From NCBI RefSeq assembly GCF_900108295.1, contig NZ_FNWK01000002.1, forward strand, positions 496,001 to 560,000: a stretch of 64,000 bases of DNA, in the 5' to 3' direction. The position numbers were made by a program, and so were the translations under genes. Shown here in pieces: positions 33,489 to 44,778 of this stretch (position 1 is the first letter of the stretch; each line of letters starts with the position of its first letter). A model generated the notes under the pieces. The model was not told the DNA's origin, did not search any database, and worked only from the letters and a program-made list of their open reading frames with translations. The DNA comes from Sphingopyxis sp. YR583. Its GTDB lineage: Bacteria; Pseudomonadota; Alphaproteobacteria; Sphingomonadales; Sphingomonadaceae.

Positions 33489-35021
33489 TTGCCAGCGCCA
33501 CCGAAGCACCCTCTCAATCGTCCGGTCTTCTTCACCCCGCTCGCGGTGCTCCTCGCCGCCGTCGTCCTCAGCCTGTGGCGGGGCCCCGACGTCGTTTTGG
33601 CCGAAACGGCGATCAACGACTGGATATTGCAGAATTTTTCTCCGCTCTTCGCCTGGGCGGGAATCGGCTTTCTTGCGTTGCTTGCGGGGATAGCGCTTTC
33701 ACCGCTCGGCGGGCGGATCATCGGCGGGCCCGGCGCCAAGCCGATCCTGACCCGCTGGCGTTGGTTCGCCGTAACGCTTTGCACGACGATCGCCACCGGC
33801 ATTCTGTTCTGGGGCGCCGCCGAGCCCCTGTTTCACCTCAATGATCCACCCGCGATGCTCGGACTTAAACCGGGCAGCGATGCCGCAGCGACCTTTGCCA
33901 TGTCGACGATGTTCCTGCACTGGACGCTGACACCCTACGCCATCTACACCGTTGCGGGGCTTGCCTTCGCACTCGTCTATTACAACCGCCGCGAGCCCTT
34001 CAGCCTGTCGTCGCTGTTCGTTCCCTTGCTCGGCCGGCGTGCGCATGGCCCCGTCGGGACGGGGATCGATATCATCTGTCTTTATGCGCTGGTCGCGGGA
34101 ATGGCGGCATCGCTCGGCGCCGGCCTGCTCGCACTTGCAGGCGGGATCGAGGGAATTGGCGGCATTGAGGGCGGAACGGCGCTGCGCTGGGGAATAGCTG
34201 CAGCGATCGTCGGCAGCTTCCTGATCTCGGCCGCGACCGGATTGCAAAAGGGTATCGCCGGCCTCTCAGTGCTAAATACATGGATATTCTTTGCAATTAT
34301 CGCCTTCGTCCTCATCGCCGGCCCCACCGCCGAAATGATCGGCCTGTCGCTACGCGGCACCTTCGACTACTTCCAGACCTTCGTTCCGCGTAACCTCGGC
34401 CTCGACGTCGATACCGACTGGCATCGGCAATGGACGATCTTCAACTGGGCCAACTGGTTCGCCTGGGCGCCCGTGACCGCGCTGTTCCTTGGCCGCCTCG
34501 CCGTCGGCTACAGCGTGCGCGCGTTCATCATGTACAATCTCATCCTGCCGTCGCTCTTCGGCGCGGTCTGGATGACAGCCATAGCGGGCGCTACGATCCT
34601 GTTCGACCAGCAGAGCGGCGCAAGCCTCTATGCTGTCCTGACAGCCCAAGGCCCCGACCCCGTGTTGTTTCGCCTGTTCAGCGCACTGGGCGGCGGTCCC
34701 GTCGTTGCCGGGATCGTGCTCTTCGCTATCTTCCTGTCTTATGTCGCGGGCGCCGACGCCAATGTCTCGGCGATGAGCGCACTGTCGACGCGCGGTATCA
34801 CGCCTGACGCGCCCGAGGCGCCGCTGTGGGTGCAGGCGGTGTGGGGTGTGACCGTCGGGCTGGTCGCGATCGTGCTGGTCGCGGGTGGCGGCATCGACGG
34901 CATTCGCATGATGTCGGTACTCGGCGGTTTCCCCGCGCTGTTCGTCATCATCGGCGCGGCGCTGTCGCTAAGCGTGATGGCGGTACGGGGACGGCACGAA
35001 GCCGCCCCCGCCGAATCCTGA
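33489..35021 (+). CDS. BCCT-family betaine/choline/carnitine transporter
   Basis: About 510 aa with twelve predicted helices. The BCCT Trp-rich signature appears in helix 8 as HRQWTIFNWANWFAWAP. Other family features are FWGAAEPLFHL in helix 3 and GMAASLGAGLLALAGGIEGI in helix 5. It imports quaternary ammonium compounds with Na+ or H+ for osmoprotection or catabolism. The 5' end is uncertain: the reading frame offers no ATG or GTG near the family start, and TTG 33489 has no good ribosome binding site. ATGs at 33451 and 33469 are in another frame. M13 peptidase is convergent. Confidence 0.86.
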   Translation: MPAPPKHPLNRPVFFTPLAVLLAAVVLSLWRGPDVVLAETAINDWILQNFSPLFAWAGIGFLALLAGIALSPLGGRIIGGPGAKPILTRWRWFAVTLCTTIATGILFWGAAEPLFHLNDPPAMLGLKPGSDAAATFAMSTMFLHWTLTPYAIYTVAGLAFALVYYNRREPFSLSSLFVPLLGRRAHGPVGTGIDIICLYALVAGMAASLGAGLLALAGGIEGIGGIEGGTALRWGIAAAIVGSFLISAATGLQKGIAGLSVLNTWIFFAIIAFVLIAGPTAEMIGLSLRGTFDYFQTFVPRNLGLDVDTDWHRQWTIFNWANWFAWAPVTALFLGRLAVGYSVRAFIMYNLILPSLFGAVWMTAIAGATILFDQQSGASLYAVLTAQGPDPVLFRLFSALGGGPVVAGIVLFAIFLSYVAGADANVSAMSALSTRGITPDAPEAPLWVQAVWGVTVGLVAIVLVAGGGIDGIRMMSVLGGFPALFVIIGAALSLSVMAVRGRHEAAPAES

Positions 35022-35037
35022 GAAAGGGGCCTCAAGA

Positions 35038-37107
35038 CTACCAGATCCGTGTGCGTTCCTCGGGCTTCAGATAATATTTGGCGCCCGCGGCGACGCTGAA
35101 CGCCTTGTACCACGCATCGACGTTGCGCACCGGCCCGATGATACGCCAGCGCGCCGGGCTGTGCGGATCGCTCGCGACCTGCTGCTTGATCGCATCTTCG
35201 CGCTGCTTGGTCCGCCAAGCCTGCGCAAAGGCGAGAAAGAAGCGCTGGTCGCCGGTCAGGCCATCGATCACCGGCGCCGGTTTTCCACCCAGCGATCGAC
35301 GATAGGCGTCATAGGCGACCTCCAGCCCGGCTAGATCGGCGATATTCTCGCCCATCGTCAGGTCGGGGTTGATGAAAGATCCCGGTGCTGCCTCATAGGT
35401 CGCATATTGTGCGCCGAACGCCTTGGCCTGCGCATCGAAACGCGCCGCATCTTCGGGCGTCCACCAGTCGCGCACCGCCCCTTCAGCGTCGATCTTGCGG
35501 CCCTGATCGTCGAAGCCGTGCGTGATCTCGTGGCCGATCACCGCGCCGATCGCGCCATAGTTTACGGCGTCGTCGACGCTTTCGCTGAAATAGGGTGCCT
35601 GCAGGATTCCGGCGGGGAACACGATCTTGTTTTCCAGCCCGCCATTATAGGCGTTCACTTCCTGCGGGTTCATCGACCATTTCTTGCGGTCGACCGGCTT
35701 GTTCAGGTCCGACAGCGCATAGGCATATTCGAACGCCGCACTGCGCTTCACATTGCCGTACAGGTCCGCGGGATCGATCTTGAGCCCGGAATAATCGCGC
35801 CATTTATCGGGATAGCCGACCATTACGTCCATCTTCGCTAGCTTAGCGAGCGCGGCTTCTTTCGTGGCAGGCGCCATCCAGCTGTTGTTCCGGATGCGGT
35901 CGCCCATCGCGAGCTTCAGGTTGGTGACGAGCACCTCCATCTTCGCCTTCGAGCTCGCCGGGAAATATTGCTTCGAATAGGTTTCACCGACGAGTTCGCC
36001 AAGGCTGCCGTCAACCAGCGTTAGCCCGCGTTTCCAACGTGGGCGCAGTTCGCCGACACCGCTCAGCGCCTTGGTATATTCGAAGCGGCTGTCGACGAAC
36101 GCCTTCGACAGATAGGGTGCCGCATTGTCGGCGACATGGAATTGCTGCCACAGCTTGATCGTGTCGAGCGGCGTCTTGGCGTAGAGCGCCGCAATGTCGC
36201 GGATCGCACTATTCTCGTTGACGATGATGCGCTTTTGCGGCGCGATGCCCGACCCCGCGAACCATGCCTTCCAATCGAGACCGGGCGCATAGGCGGCAAG
36301 TTCGTCCGACGACATCGGGTTGTTGATCTTGCCGATGTCGCGGCGGTCGGCGATCGCCCAACTCACCTTGGCGATCTCGGTCTCGAACGCCATGATCGCA
36401 TCGGCCGCCTTTTCGGGGTCGGCATTGCCCGCCATCTTCATCGTCCGCGCGATATAGGCGCGGTACGCATCGCGCTGCGGCTTGAAGCTGTCGTTCAGAT
36501 AATAATCGCGCTCGGGAAGTCCCAGTCCCCCTTGCCCCAGCCACAACACATTGACCGTCGGATCAGCCGTGTCGGCATAGGGGCCACCGCCAACGATCGT
36601 CGCACCGAACGTTCCCTGCGTACTGCCCATGAAGCGGGCCATTTCGCTCTTGTCCTTGATCGCGGCGACTGCCGCCATATCGGCGAGCAACGGCTTGGCG
36701 CCAAGCGTTTCGACACGCGCCTCGTCCATGAAGCTTTGATAAAGGCCGCCGACCTGGCTCGTCGCGGGCGCCCCCGCGACGACCGCGCGCAACTGGCGCT
36801 GCGTCAGGTTATAGACGTCGTAATCGACCCCGGCCGAAGCCTGGTCCGACGGAATTTCGGTGCGCGCAAACCACGCGCCATTGGCATATTTGTCGAAATC
36901 GTCGCCGGGCTTCACCGACGTATCGCGGGCGCCGAGGTCGACGCCCCAATTGCCGAAGGTCAGCGCCTTCAGCGATCCGCTTTCGGTTCCGCCCGCGGCT
37001 TCGTCGGCCATCAGCGAAGGCGATGGCGAACCATCCTGCGCCAGTGCCGGCGCCGCCAATGCGGCTGCAATGGCCAGCGAGGCCACGCCCAAAAATCCCG
37101 TCTTCAT
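35038..37107 (-). CDS. Exported M13-family metallopeptidase (neprilysin/PepO-like)
   Basis: 689 aa from ATG 37107, with GGAG 8 bases upstream. A signal peptide (MKTGFLGVASLAIAAALAAP) precedes the mature enzyme. Zinc ligands are in VIGHEITHGFDDQGR (His526, His530) and GENIADLAG (Glu). The substrate-binding NAYNGGLENKIVFPAG and the C-terminal RTRIW are also seen. It degrades oligopeptides in the periplasm. It diverges from uvrA across a 239-base region. Confidence 0.95.
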   Translation of the reverse strand: MKTGFLGVASLAIAAALAAPALAQDGSPSPSLMADEAAGGTESGSLKALTFGNWGVDLGARDTSVKPGDDFDKYANGAWFARTEIPSDQASAGVDYDVYNLTQRQLRAVVAGAPATSQVGGLYQSFMDEARVETLGAKPLLADMAAVAAIKDKSEMARFMGSTQGTFGATIVGGGPYADTADPTVNVLWLGQGGLGLPERDYYLNDSFKPQRDAYRAYIARTMKMAGNADPEKAADAIMAFETEIAKVSWAIADRRDIGKINNPMSSDELAAYAPGLDWKAWFAGSGIAPQKRIIVNENSAIRDIAALYAKTPLDTIKLWQQFHVADNAAPYLSKAFVDSRFEYTKALSGVGELRPRWKRGLTLVDGSLGELVGETYSKQYFPASSKAKMEVLVTNLKLAMGDRIRNNSWMAPATKEAALAKLAKMDVMVGYPDKWRDYSGLKIDPADLYGNVKRSAAFEYAYALSDLNKPVDRKKWSMNPQEVNAYNGGLENKIVFPAGILQAPYFSESVDDAVNYGAIGAVIGHEITHGFDDQGRKIDAEGAVRDWWTPEDAARFDAQAKAFGAQYATYEAAPGSFINPDLTMGENIADLAGLEVAYDAYRRSLGGKPAPVIDGLTGDQRFFLAFAQAWRTKQREDAIKQQVASDPHSPARWRIIGPVRNVDAWYKAFSVAAGAKYYLKPEERTRIW

Positions 37108-37321
37108 TCCCCGTCTCCTTATTCCCCGCGCCGGTCCGAAGGGTCGACGAACATGGCAATGACTGTCCGCCCGTGACGCCAAGCGGTCAAGCGAGCGATA
37201 CGACGCTTGGTCGAAGCCTTTGGGATGTTGGTGGAAAGGCTTGTCGGCGCACGCGCATTGCGGCGCGGCTCGAGCCACCCTATCTAGGGCCCAACCGCGC
37301 AAAACCGCACTTGCGCCCCTA

Positions 37322-37336
37322 GAACAAATCTGGAAC
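37322..37336 (+). promoter_or_regulatory. LexA (SOS) box before uvrA
   Basis: GAAC (37322-37325), seven bases, GAAC (37333-37336). This is the complement of the alphaproteobacterial LexA site GTTC-N7-GTTC. It lies 10 bases before the uvrA start, where bound repressor would block transcription. Confidence 0.75.
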
Positions 37337-37346
37337 ATACCTCTCC

Positions 37347-40241
<2,895 letters not shown>

Positions 40242-40388
40242 TCCAACCCCGCTACTCGCGGACGCGCTGCGCAGGGATGTGCGGCCGGATAGGTTCCGCG
40301 TAGCGCCTTAAATCTTCCGATCCCTCGGCTGCGTGAAGGAAGGCCAAGCTTGCCGGGGCGAAAGGATTGTTGCGCCCGTCAAAAGTGA

Positions 40389-40402
40389 TGATAACGTTCT
40401 CA
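40389..40402 (+). promoter_or_regulatory. LacI-type operator before the GH5 gene
   Basis: TGATAACGTTCTCA is a near-palindrome centred on CG, with 12 of 14 positions symmetric around an AACGTT core. This is the usual form of LacI/GalR operators. It lies 25 bases upstream of the start and could repress the gene in the absence of sugar. No LacI-family regulator is in the window. Confidence 0.48.
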
Positions 40403-40426
40403 TTTCCATAATATGGGGATGAGGCG

Positions 40427-42148
40427 ATGAAATTCTACGCGGTTGCTTTGACGCTTTCAGCCTTGTTTTCTTCAGCCATCGCGAATGCCGAAGGCTTTCT
40501 GACGGTCGAGGGCACCCGCATCGTCGACACTTCGGGCAAACCCGTCATCCTCCGCGGAATGGGGCTCGGCGGCTGGATGCTGCAGGAAGGATATATGCTG
40601 AAGCTCGGCGAGGTCGGGCAACAGCATCAGATCCGCGCTAGGTTGGTCGAACTTGTCGGTGAGGAGCGCACTGCGACCTTCTATCGCGCATGGCTCGACA
40701 ACCACACGACCGAAGCCGACATCGCGCAGATGGCGAAATGGGGTTTCAACTCGGTGCGCTTGCCGATCCATTTCGACCAACTCACGCTGCCCGCTGACAA
40801 GGAGCCCAAGGCTGGACAGGACACTTGGCACGAGGAAGGTTTCCAGCGCATCGACCGCCTGCTCGCATGGAGCAAAGCGAACGGCATCTATCTGATACTC
40901 GACCTCCACGCCGCGCCCGGCGGTCAGGGCAACGACCTTGCGATCTCCGACCGCGACCCCGCCAAGCCGTCGCTTTGGGAAAGCGAGGAAAATCAGCGCA
41001 AGACCGTCGCGCTGTGGAGCAAGATCGCGGCGCGCTACAAGGACGAGCCGTGGATTGGCGCCTACGACCTCATCAACGAGCCCAATTGGAGCTTTGCGAC
41101 CCCCGGCAAGGGCAATGGCTGCGACGAGACCGAGAACAAGGCCGTCTGGGATCTGCAGAAGCGCATCACCAAGGCGATCCGCGCGGTCGACAGCAAGCAT
41201 ATCGTAATTATCGAGGGCAATTGCTGGGGCAATAACTACAAGGGCCTGCCACCCGCGTGGGACGCCAATATGGTGCTGAGCTTCCACAAATATTGGAACC
41301 GCAACGACGAAGCGAGCATCGCCGAGATCAAAGCGCTGCGTACCAGCTATAACCGCCCGATCTGGCTCGGCGAGTCGGGCGAGAACAGCAATGGCTGGTA
41401 TCGCGACGCGATCGCGCTGGTCGAGGGAGACGGGATCGGCTGGAACTTCTGGCCGCTCAAGAAGATCGGCTTCAACCAGCCGCTCGAGATCGTCGCCGGC
41501 GACGGATGGATGAAGATCGTCGCGTGGATGACCGGCAAGGGCCCGAAGCCCGCCGCCGACGAAGCCTTCGCCGCGATGATGCAGCTCGCCGAGAACACGC
41601 GGGTCGACAGGAACGTTCCGAAACCCGACGTCATCGACGCAATGCTCCGGCAGCCGCGCGACGCGAGCTACCGCGCCTTCGCGCCGCGCACGCTCGGCAC
41701 GACACCGCTGACCATCGCCGCCGCCGACTATGATCTTGGCCCACCGGGCGTCGCCTATCACGACGGCGTCGACGGCAATTATCACGTCGCGACCGGCGGC
41801 GAACGGACGCCGTGGAACAATGGCACCACCTATCGCAACGATGGTGTCGACATCGCGCGCGAAGCCGACGGAACGCCCTATGTCAGCGATTTCGTCACGG
41901 GCGAATTCATGCGCTACAGCGCCGATGTCGCAAAGGACGGACGCTGGACCGTCTCGGCACGCATACGTTCGGCGAAGGGGGGGCGCGTCGGCATCGACGA
42001 GCGCGGCGTCGCAATTCCCGCGAGTACCGTCTGGCACGTCGTCAAGCTCGCCGACGTCGACCTGCCCGCCGGTCCCGGCGCGGCGACATTGCACGCGATC
42101 GATTGCAGCGATTGCGAGGTCGCCGCGCTGATCTTTACTCCGCGCTGA
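40427..42148 (+). CDS. Secreted GH5-family glycoside hydrolase
   Basis: 573 aa with signal peptide MKFYAVALTLSALFSSAIAN. The GH5 barrel carries GGWMLQEGY, the acid/base YDLINEPNW (Glu218) and the nucleophile IWLGESGEN (Glu316). HAAPGGQGNDL with conserved His and the late WNFWPLKK are typical of GH5. A C-terminal beta-sandwich from about 430 (VAYHDGVDGNYHVATGG and onward) looks like a carbohydrate-binding domain, though its family is uncertain. Expected substrate is a beta-glucan or similar; I cannot choose a subfamily. GGGGATGAGG precedes the ATG, and a LacI-type operator lies upstream. Confidence 0.9.
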   Translation: MKFYAVALTLSALFSSAIANAEGFLTVEGTRIVDTSGKPVILRGMGLGGWMLQEGYMLKLGEVGQQHQIRARLVELVGEERTATFYRAWLDNHTTEADIAQMAKWGFNSVRLPIHFDQLTLPADKEPKAGQDTWHEEGFQRIDRLLAWSKANGIYLILDLHAAPGGQGNDLAISDRDPAKPSLWESEENQRKTVALWSKIAARYKDEPWIGAYDLINEPNWSFATPGKGNGCDETENKAVWDLQKRITKAIRAVDSKHIVIIEGNCWGNNYKGLPPAWDANMVLSFHKYWNRNDEASIAEIKALRTSYNRPIWLGESGENSNGWYRDAIALVEGDGIGWNFWPLKKIGFNQPLEIVAGDGWMKIVAWMTGKGPKPAADEAFAAMMQLAENTRVDRNVPKPDVIDAMLRQPRDASYRAFAPRTLGTTPLTIAAADYDLGPPGVAYHDGVDGNYHVATGGERTPWNNGTTYRNDGVDIAREADGTPYVSDFVTGEFMRYSADVAKDGRWTVSARIRSAKGGRVGIDERGVAIPASTVWHVVKLADVDLPAGPGAATLHAIDCSDCEVAALIFTPR

Positions 42149-42218
42149 CCGGAACCCGATCCCCTTGCCGCGCGTCCTGTCTGCACAAGCGGACGGGGCG
42201 TGCAGTGGAGGAATGCCA

Positions 42219-42731
42219 ATGTCCATGATCGCCGTCTTTTTCGGCCGCCTGTTCATCGCCCTGATCTTCATCGTTTCGGGGATCAACAAGCTGATCCATG
42301 TCAGCGATACCGATGCGATGATCTCTGCCGCGGGATTGCCCGGCGGCCTCGCCGTCCCCACCGGATTGTTCGAGCTGCTCGCGGGCATCTGCCTCGCATT
42401 CGGCATCGCAACCCGGCTCTGGTCGGTGCTGCTTGCAGGCTTCGTGTTGCTGACGATCCTTTTCTTCCATCGCGAGTTTACCGATCCGGTGCAGGCGATG
42501 GCGGCGATGAAGAACCTCGCGATCGCGGGCGGGCTGCTCTGCCTGTTTGGCTATGGCAACACGCGCTGGAGCTATGATGCCCTGCGCGCAAGGAGGCGGG
42601 CGGAAGTGGCCGAAAGTGCCGCGCAGCGTCACGCGACCGAAGCGGAACTTCGGGCGGCGCGGGCCGAGGGACGCGCCGAAGCGGCCGGGGCCCCGGTGGC
42701 CGTCGAAAAGCGTCCTTTCTGGAGGCGTTAG
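42219..42731 (+). CDS. DoxX-family membrane protein with charged C-terminal tail
   Basis: 170 aa from ATG 42219, chosen because GGAGG (42207-42211) is 7 bases upstream; ATGs at 42213 and 42225 are in the same frame. Four helices in about 115 residues form a DoxX-type domain (FGRLFIALIFIVSGINKLIH; LLAGICLAFGIATRLWSVLL). The last 50 residues are Ala/Arg/Glu-rich (RARRRAEVAESAAQRHATEA and similar), probably a cytoplasmic helix. DoxX proteins are often tied to thiosulfate or quinone chemistry, but function is not assigned. Confidence 0.9.
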   Translation: MSMIAVFFGRLFIALIFIVSGINKLIHVSDTDAMISAAGLPGGLAVPTGLFELLAGICLAFGIATRLWSVLLAGFVLLTILFFHREFTDPVQAMAAMKNLAIAGGLLCLFGYGNTRWSYDALRARRRAEVAESAAQRHATEAELRAARAEGRAEAAGAPVAVEKRPFWRR

Positions 42732-42803
42732 ACCTTCGCGCTTGGCATCGCGTGCCGTCTGCGCTAGCCTTCACTTAACGTTTACGTAAAGGGAGGGTTT
42801 GCC

Positions 42804-43970
42804 ATGGCGTCCCGCGATCTCGACATCGTTGTTTACGGCGCGACCGGTTTCACCGGTCGGCTCGTCGCCGAATATCTCGCGCACCAATACAAGGACCGCA
42901 GCGACGCGCCGAAATGGGCGATGGCGGGGCGTAGCCTGGAAAAGCTGGCCGAAATACGCGACCTCATCGGCGCGCCGCAAGAAACTCCGCTGATCGTCGC
43001 CGACGCGAGCGATCCCGCGAGCCTCGACAAGATGGCGGCGAGCACGCGAGTTGTCCTCACTACGGTCGGCCCTTACCAGCTTTACGGCAACGAACTCGTC
43101 GCCGCCTGTGTCCGCGCGGGCACCGCCTATGCCGACCTTTGCGGCGAGCCGGGCTGGATGCGCGAGATGATCGACGAACATGAGGCCGCCGCCAAGGCCT
43201 CCGGTGCGCGTATCACTTTCAGCTGCGGCTTCGACTCGATCCCCTTCGATCTCGGCGTCTCGTTCCTGCAGGCCGAGGCCGTCAAACGGCACGGCCAGCC
43301 CGCACCGCGCGTGAAGGGCCGCGTCCGCAAGATGGCGGGCGGCGCCTCCGGCGGCACGATCGCGAGCCTGACCGAGACGCTGAAAGCGATCGCGAAAAAG
43401 CCTTCGCTCGCGCTGCTCCTCAAATCCTCTTTTGCGCTGACCCCGGGCTTTGAGGGTCCGTCGCAGCCGACCGGACTGATCCCCGAATATGACAGCGCGA
43501 CGGGCACCTGGACCGCGCCCTTCGTGATGGCGCCGATCAACACCAAGAACGTCCATCGGACCAACTTCCTGCTCGGCCACCCCTGGGGTCAGGATCTGGT
43601 GTATGACGAGATGGTGATGACTACGATCGGCGATGCGGGCAAGGCGATGGCCGAAGCGATGGCAAAGGCCAACCCGTTCGATCCGAGCATCAAACCCGGC
43701 GACGGCCCGAGCAAGGAAGAACGTGAAAACGGGTTTTACGACATCCTTTTCGTCGGTGAATATCCCGACGGGACCACCGTGCGGGCGAGCGTTCAGGGCG
43801 ACCGCGATCCCGGCTATGGCTCGACATCGAAGATGCTCGCCGAAACGGGAATCGCACTGCTCGAGAACAAGGGTGCGGGCGGCATATGGACGCCGGGCGC
43901 GCTGCTCGGCGACGCGCTGATCGCGCGGTTGACGGCGAACGCCGGATTGACGTTCCAGATCGAGGAATAA
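42804..43970 (+). CDS. Saccharopine dehydrogenase-like / trans-acting enoyl reductase-type protein
   Basis: 388 aa. An N-terminal Rossmann fold is plain (VVYGATGFTGRLVAEYLAHQ, about 10-29), followed by TTVGPYQLYG and YADLCGEPGWMR. This pattern fits the family that includes mycobacterial trans-acting enoyl reductases, not lysine-pathway saccharopine dehydrogenase. It probably reduces a membrane-lipid-type substrate. The thioesterase gene starts 7 bases later, so both may act in one lipid pathway. Confidence 0.87.
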   Translation: MASRDLDIVVYGATGFTGRLVAEYLAHQYKDRSDAPKWAMAGRSLEKLAEIRDLIGAPQETPLIVADASDPASLDKMAASTRVVLTTVGPYQLYGNELVAACVRAGTAYADLCGEPGWMREMIDEHEAAAKASGARITFSCGFDSIPFDLGVSFLQAEAVKRHGQPAPRVKGRVRKMAGGASGGTIASLTETLKAIAKKPSLALLLKSSFALTPGFEGPSQPTGLIPEYDSATGTWTAPFVMAPINTKNVHRTNFLLGHPWGQDLVYDEMVMTTIGDAGKAMAEAMAKANPFDPSIKPGDGPSKEERENGFYDILFVGEYPDGTTVRASVQGDRDPGYGSTSKMLAETGIALLENKGAGGIWTPGALLGDALIARLTANAGLTFQIEE

Positions 43971-43977
43971 ACATAGG

Positions 43978-44778
43978 ATGACGACCTCTCCCAGCGCGCT
44001 CGACGCGCTTCTCTCCACCGTGCGTGTCGATGGCGACGTCGCGACCGCGCATATCGACGATGGCTGGATGCAGGGCCGCACCGCCTATGGCGGGATCAGT
44101 TCGGCAGTCGCGCTGGCGGGGGCGATGGCGCTGCATCCGACCGAGACCCCGCTACGCTATGCCCAGATCAGTTTCGTTGGCCCCGTCGGCGGCGATTGCA
44201 CCGTCGAAACGCGTGTGCTGCGGCAATCGAAATCGAGCCTGTTTATCGATGCCGGCGTATCGAGCGATCAGGGTTTCGGGACCGCGGCGGTGTTCGCTTT
44301 TTCGGGCGACCGCCAAAGCCATCTCGACCACAACCGCCTCGGCATGCCTGACGCCCCCGATCCGGAAACGCTGGAGCCGGTTCCCGAGCATAAGGCACGT
44401 CCGAGTTTCGTGCGGCATTTCGATATGCGCCCGACCACCGGCCCACGCTTTGCGTGGAAAAGCGATGTCGGCGAATATCTGACCTGGGTGCGCTTCGTCG
44501 AGGAGCCCGCCTGCCATCCCGCAATCGCGCTTCTCGCGATGGGCGACGCCCTGCCCCCCGCTGCGATGGCCTTGTTCAGCGAGTTCGGTCCGATCAGTTC
44601 GATGAACTGGACGGTGAACATGCTGACCGGCAATCCGCAAACCGACGACGGCTGGTGGCTGCTCTCGGCCAAGACGGGCTATGCGCGCCACGGCCTGTCG
44701 GTGCAGGACATGATGCTGTGGAACCGCGCCGGCGAACCGGTGCTGAGCGGCAGTCAGGCGATCGCGATCTACGCCTGA
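43978..44778 (+). CDS. Acyl-CoA thioesterase, double hot-dog type
   Basis: 266 aa. Two hot-dog units are suggested: WMQGRTAYGGISSAVALAGA and YAQISFVGPVGGDCTVETRV in the first; FVEEPACHPAIALLAMGDAL and SSMNWTVNM in the second. The layout fits the TesB/4HBT_3 family, which hydrolyses acyl-CoA. It is probably cotranscribed with the enoyl-reductase-like gene. Its last 10 bases overlap the convergent histidine kinase gene. Confidence 0.88.
   Translation: MTTSPSALDALLSTVRVDGDVATAHIDDGWMQGRTAYGGISSAVALAGAMALHPTETPLRYAQISFVGPVGGDCTVETRVLRQSKSSLFIDAGVSSDQGFGTAAVFAFSGDRQSHLDHNRLGMPDAPDPETLEPVPEHKARPSFVRHFDMRPTTGPRFAWKSDVGEYLTWVRFVEEPACHPAIALLAMGDALPPAAMALFSEFGPISSMNWTVNMLTGNPQTDDGWWLLSAKTGYARHGLSVQDMMLWNRAGEPVLSGSQAIAIYA

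Noticed and set aside
33310..33693. Separate small gene overlapping the BCCT start
   Set aside because: It has no domain signature and is Arg/Ser-rich like other shadow frames; kept only as an alternative explanation of the BCCT start.
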